From the NCBI GenBank assembly GCA_003646715.1, contig QMLL01000067.1, positions 1-7,652 on the forward strand: a stretch of 7,652 nt of DNA, given 5' to 3'. Shown here in pieces: positions 6,757 to 7,652 of the stretch. Source of the stretch: Deltaproteobacteria bacterium (GTDB taxonomy: Bacteria > Desulfobacterota > Syntrophobacteria > B119-G9). The notes beneath the pieces were generated by a model that worked only from the letters and a program-made list of their open reading frames with translations, made no database searches and was not told the origin of the DNA. The first letter of the stretch is position 1; the number at the start of each line of letters is the position of its first letter. The translations under genes and the position numbers were made by a program.

Positions 6757-6990
6757 TTGATAACAAGGATTCTTCTACTTGCACTAATTTTTCTCTTACC
6801 CATGGTTCCGACATTCTGGGCAATTATAGACGTTGCCCACAAACCCTTTGAAAGCTTTCGTGTCAAGGTAATCTGGTTTGCAATAGTAACTCTTATACCG
6901 GTTCTTGGAGCTCTAATGTACTTTTTTTATGGCAGGAAAAGATATACAATTAAAGTAAACTCTAGCCCAGATACTCAACAAAGCGAATAG
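6757..6990 (+). CDS. Small PLDc_N-like two-helix membrane protein
   Basis: A 77-residue protein resembling the phospholipase D nuclease N-terminal domain family (PLDc_N), which occurs both as an N-terminal membrane module of cardiolipin synthases and as a free-standing small protein. Two membrane helices are visible, residues 4-27 and 38-58, with the family pattern FWAIIDVAHKP (20-30), then W40, a PVLGALMYFFYGRKR stretch (48-62), and a polar tail. It has no HKD catalytic motif, so it cannot be a lipid synthase itself; it may be a membrane partner or assembly factor. It starts at TTG with an excellent Shine-Dalgarno and lies 21 bases after GTPase B and 16 bases before thiD, so it is probably in the same transcript. 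The family match is by pattern, moderately sure; the role is unknown. Confidence 0.78.
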   Translation: MITRILLLALIFLLPMVPTFWAIIDVAHKPFESFRVKVIWFAIVTLIPVLGALMYFFYGRKRYTIKVNSSPDTQQSE

Positions 6991-6994
6991 ACAC

Positions 6995-7000
6995 AAGGAG
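6995..7000 (+). promoter_or_regulatory. Shine-Dalgarno deciding the GTG start of thiD
   Basis: AAGGAG lies six bases before the GTG at 7007-7009. The protein beginning at that GTG has the normal ThiD N-terminus, so the unusual initiation codon is well supported. Confidence 0.85.
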
Positions 7001-7006
7001 CGAAAA

Positions 7007-7652
7007 GTGAAAAGGGTACTGACTATTGCGGGATCTGATTCCGGAGGTGGAGCAGGAATTCAGGCAGATTTAAAAACGATCACCCTTCTGGGGTGTTATG
7101 GTATGTCCGTGCTAACAGCTCTGACAGCACAAAACACTTGTGGTGTAGAAGCAATTTATTCTATTTCCCCGGATTTTGTGGAGAAGCAACTCGATACCGT
7201 GCTTTCGGATATAGGCGCTGATGCAGCAAAAACCGGAATGCTCGATAACCCGGATATTGTTAAGGCTGTGGCAAAGAAAATTCGTAAATACAAGATCTTA
7301 AACCTTATTGTTGATCCCGTTATGGTAGCAAAAAGCGGCCATCGGCTGCTTCGTCCGGAAGCCGAAGAATCCCTTATAAACGAGCTAATTCCCCTGGCTC
7401 TAATAGTAACACCAAATCTCCCTGAGGCTGAAGTAATCACAGGTGAAAAAGTCGAATCTGTGGATCAGATGGAAAAAGCAGCTCAGACTATCCACAAACT
7501 GGGTTGCAAGTACGTTCTGGTCAAAGGTGGACACCTTTCAGGTGATACCCTGGTGGATGTACTTTTCGATGGTTCTGACATATATCACTTTGAAAGCAAA
7601 CGCCACAAAACCCAGAACACCCACGGAACCGGTTGTACGTATTCGGCGGCAA
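7007..7652 (+). CDS. thiD: Hydroxymethylpyrimidine / phosphomethylpyrimidine kinase, cut by window edge
   Basis: Carries out two ATP-dependent phosphorylations of the thiamin pyrimidine precursor, HMP to HMP-P to HMP-PP, in the cytoplasm. The 215 visible residues cover most of a normal ~265-residue ThiD. They start MKRVLTIAGSDSGGGAGIQAD, whose N-terminal glycine-rich loop helps form the substrate pocket. TALTAQNT (37-44) holds the HMP-contacting glutamine Q43, KTGML lies at 75-79, and VDPVMVAKSG is at 102-111. TPNLPEAEVITG (135-146) and VKGGH (172-176) follow, and then the GTGC anion hole with catalytic Cys210 in THGTGCTYSAA. The last ~50 residues lie beyond the right edge. It uses a GTG start with AAGGAG six bases upstream, 16 bases after the PLDc_N-like gene. 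No other thiamin gene is in view, so this may be a salvage or dispersed biosynthesis copy. A ThiE domain fused beyond the edge cannot be excluded. Confidence 0.95.
   Translation, partial: MKRVLTIAGSDSGGGAGIQADLKTITLLGCYGMSVLTALTAQNTCGVEAIYSISPDFVEKQLDTVLSDIGADAAKTGMLDNPDIVKAVAKKIRKYKILNLIVDPVMVAKSGHRLLRPEAEESLINELIPLALIVTPNLPEAEVITGEKVESVDQMEKAAQTIHKLGCKYVLVKGGHLSGDTLVDVLFDGSDIYHFESKRHKTQNTHGTGCTYSAA

Overview
The window reads as a bacterial chromosome segment of moderate GC with tightly packed genes. Gene content and protein style (a YhaM-like OB-HD protein, a DUF4126 membrane protein, large membrane GTPases) suggest a Gram-negative anaerobe of the Desulfobacterota type. That placement is an impression, because the window holds no rRNA or other marker that fixes it.

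Left part, minus strand (1-2022). Reading in the direction of transcription, there is a metallo-beta-lactamase-fold hydrolase (UPF0173/UlaG-like), then an OB-fold plus HD-domain 3'-5' exonuclease of the YhaM type, then the first 49 codons of thymidylate kinase (tmk), which runs off the left edge. The hydrolase start is fixed by a strong Shine-Dalgarno (SD) sequence at 2030-2035, and a very good sigma70-type promoter faces it at 2067-2094.

Middle (2023-2220). This is a divergent intergenic region of about 200 bp with one well-formed promoter on each strand. It is the only sizeable non-coding stretch. No stretch over 300 bp lacks a gene, and I see no tRNA, rRNA, CRISPR array, insertion sequence or convincing intrinsic terminator.

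Right part, plus strand (2221-7652). Five closely spaced genes form an apparent operon: a DUF4126 membrane protein with an extra soluble C-terminal domain; two tandem large GTPases of 584 and 600 residues with dynamin/mitofusin-like layout (GTPase domain, long helical region, membrane-inserting segment near the C-terminus, final helix); a 77-residue PLDc_N-like two-helix membrane protein; and thiD, for the thiamin-precursor HMP/HMP-P kinase, cut by the right edge. The first four genes all encode proteins that are membrane-embedded or predicted to touch membrane. The DUF4126 and first GTPase genes overlap by four bases, and the other gaps are 7 to 21 bases.

The strongest candidate for a little-described system is the DUF4126 - GTPase A - GTPase B - PLDc_N cassette, read here as a possible two-component membrane-remodelling GTPase machine with its own integral membrane partners. 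thiD and the minus-strand genes look like ordinary housekeeping neighbours, although the exonuclease carries a likely sliding-clamp-binding peptide at its C-terminus.
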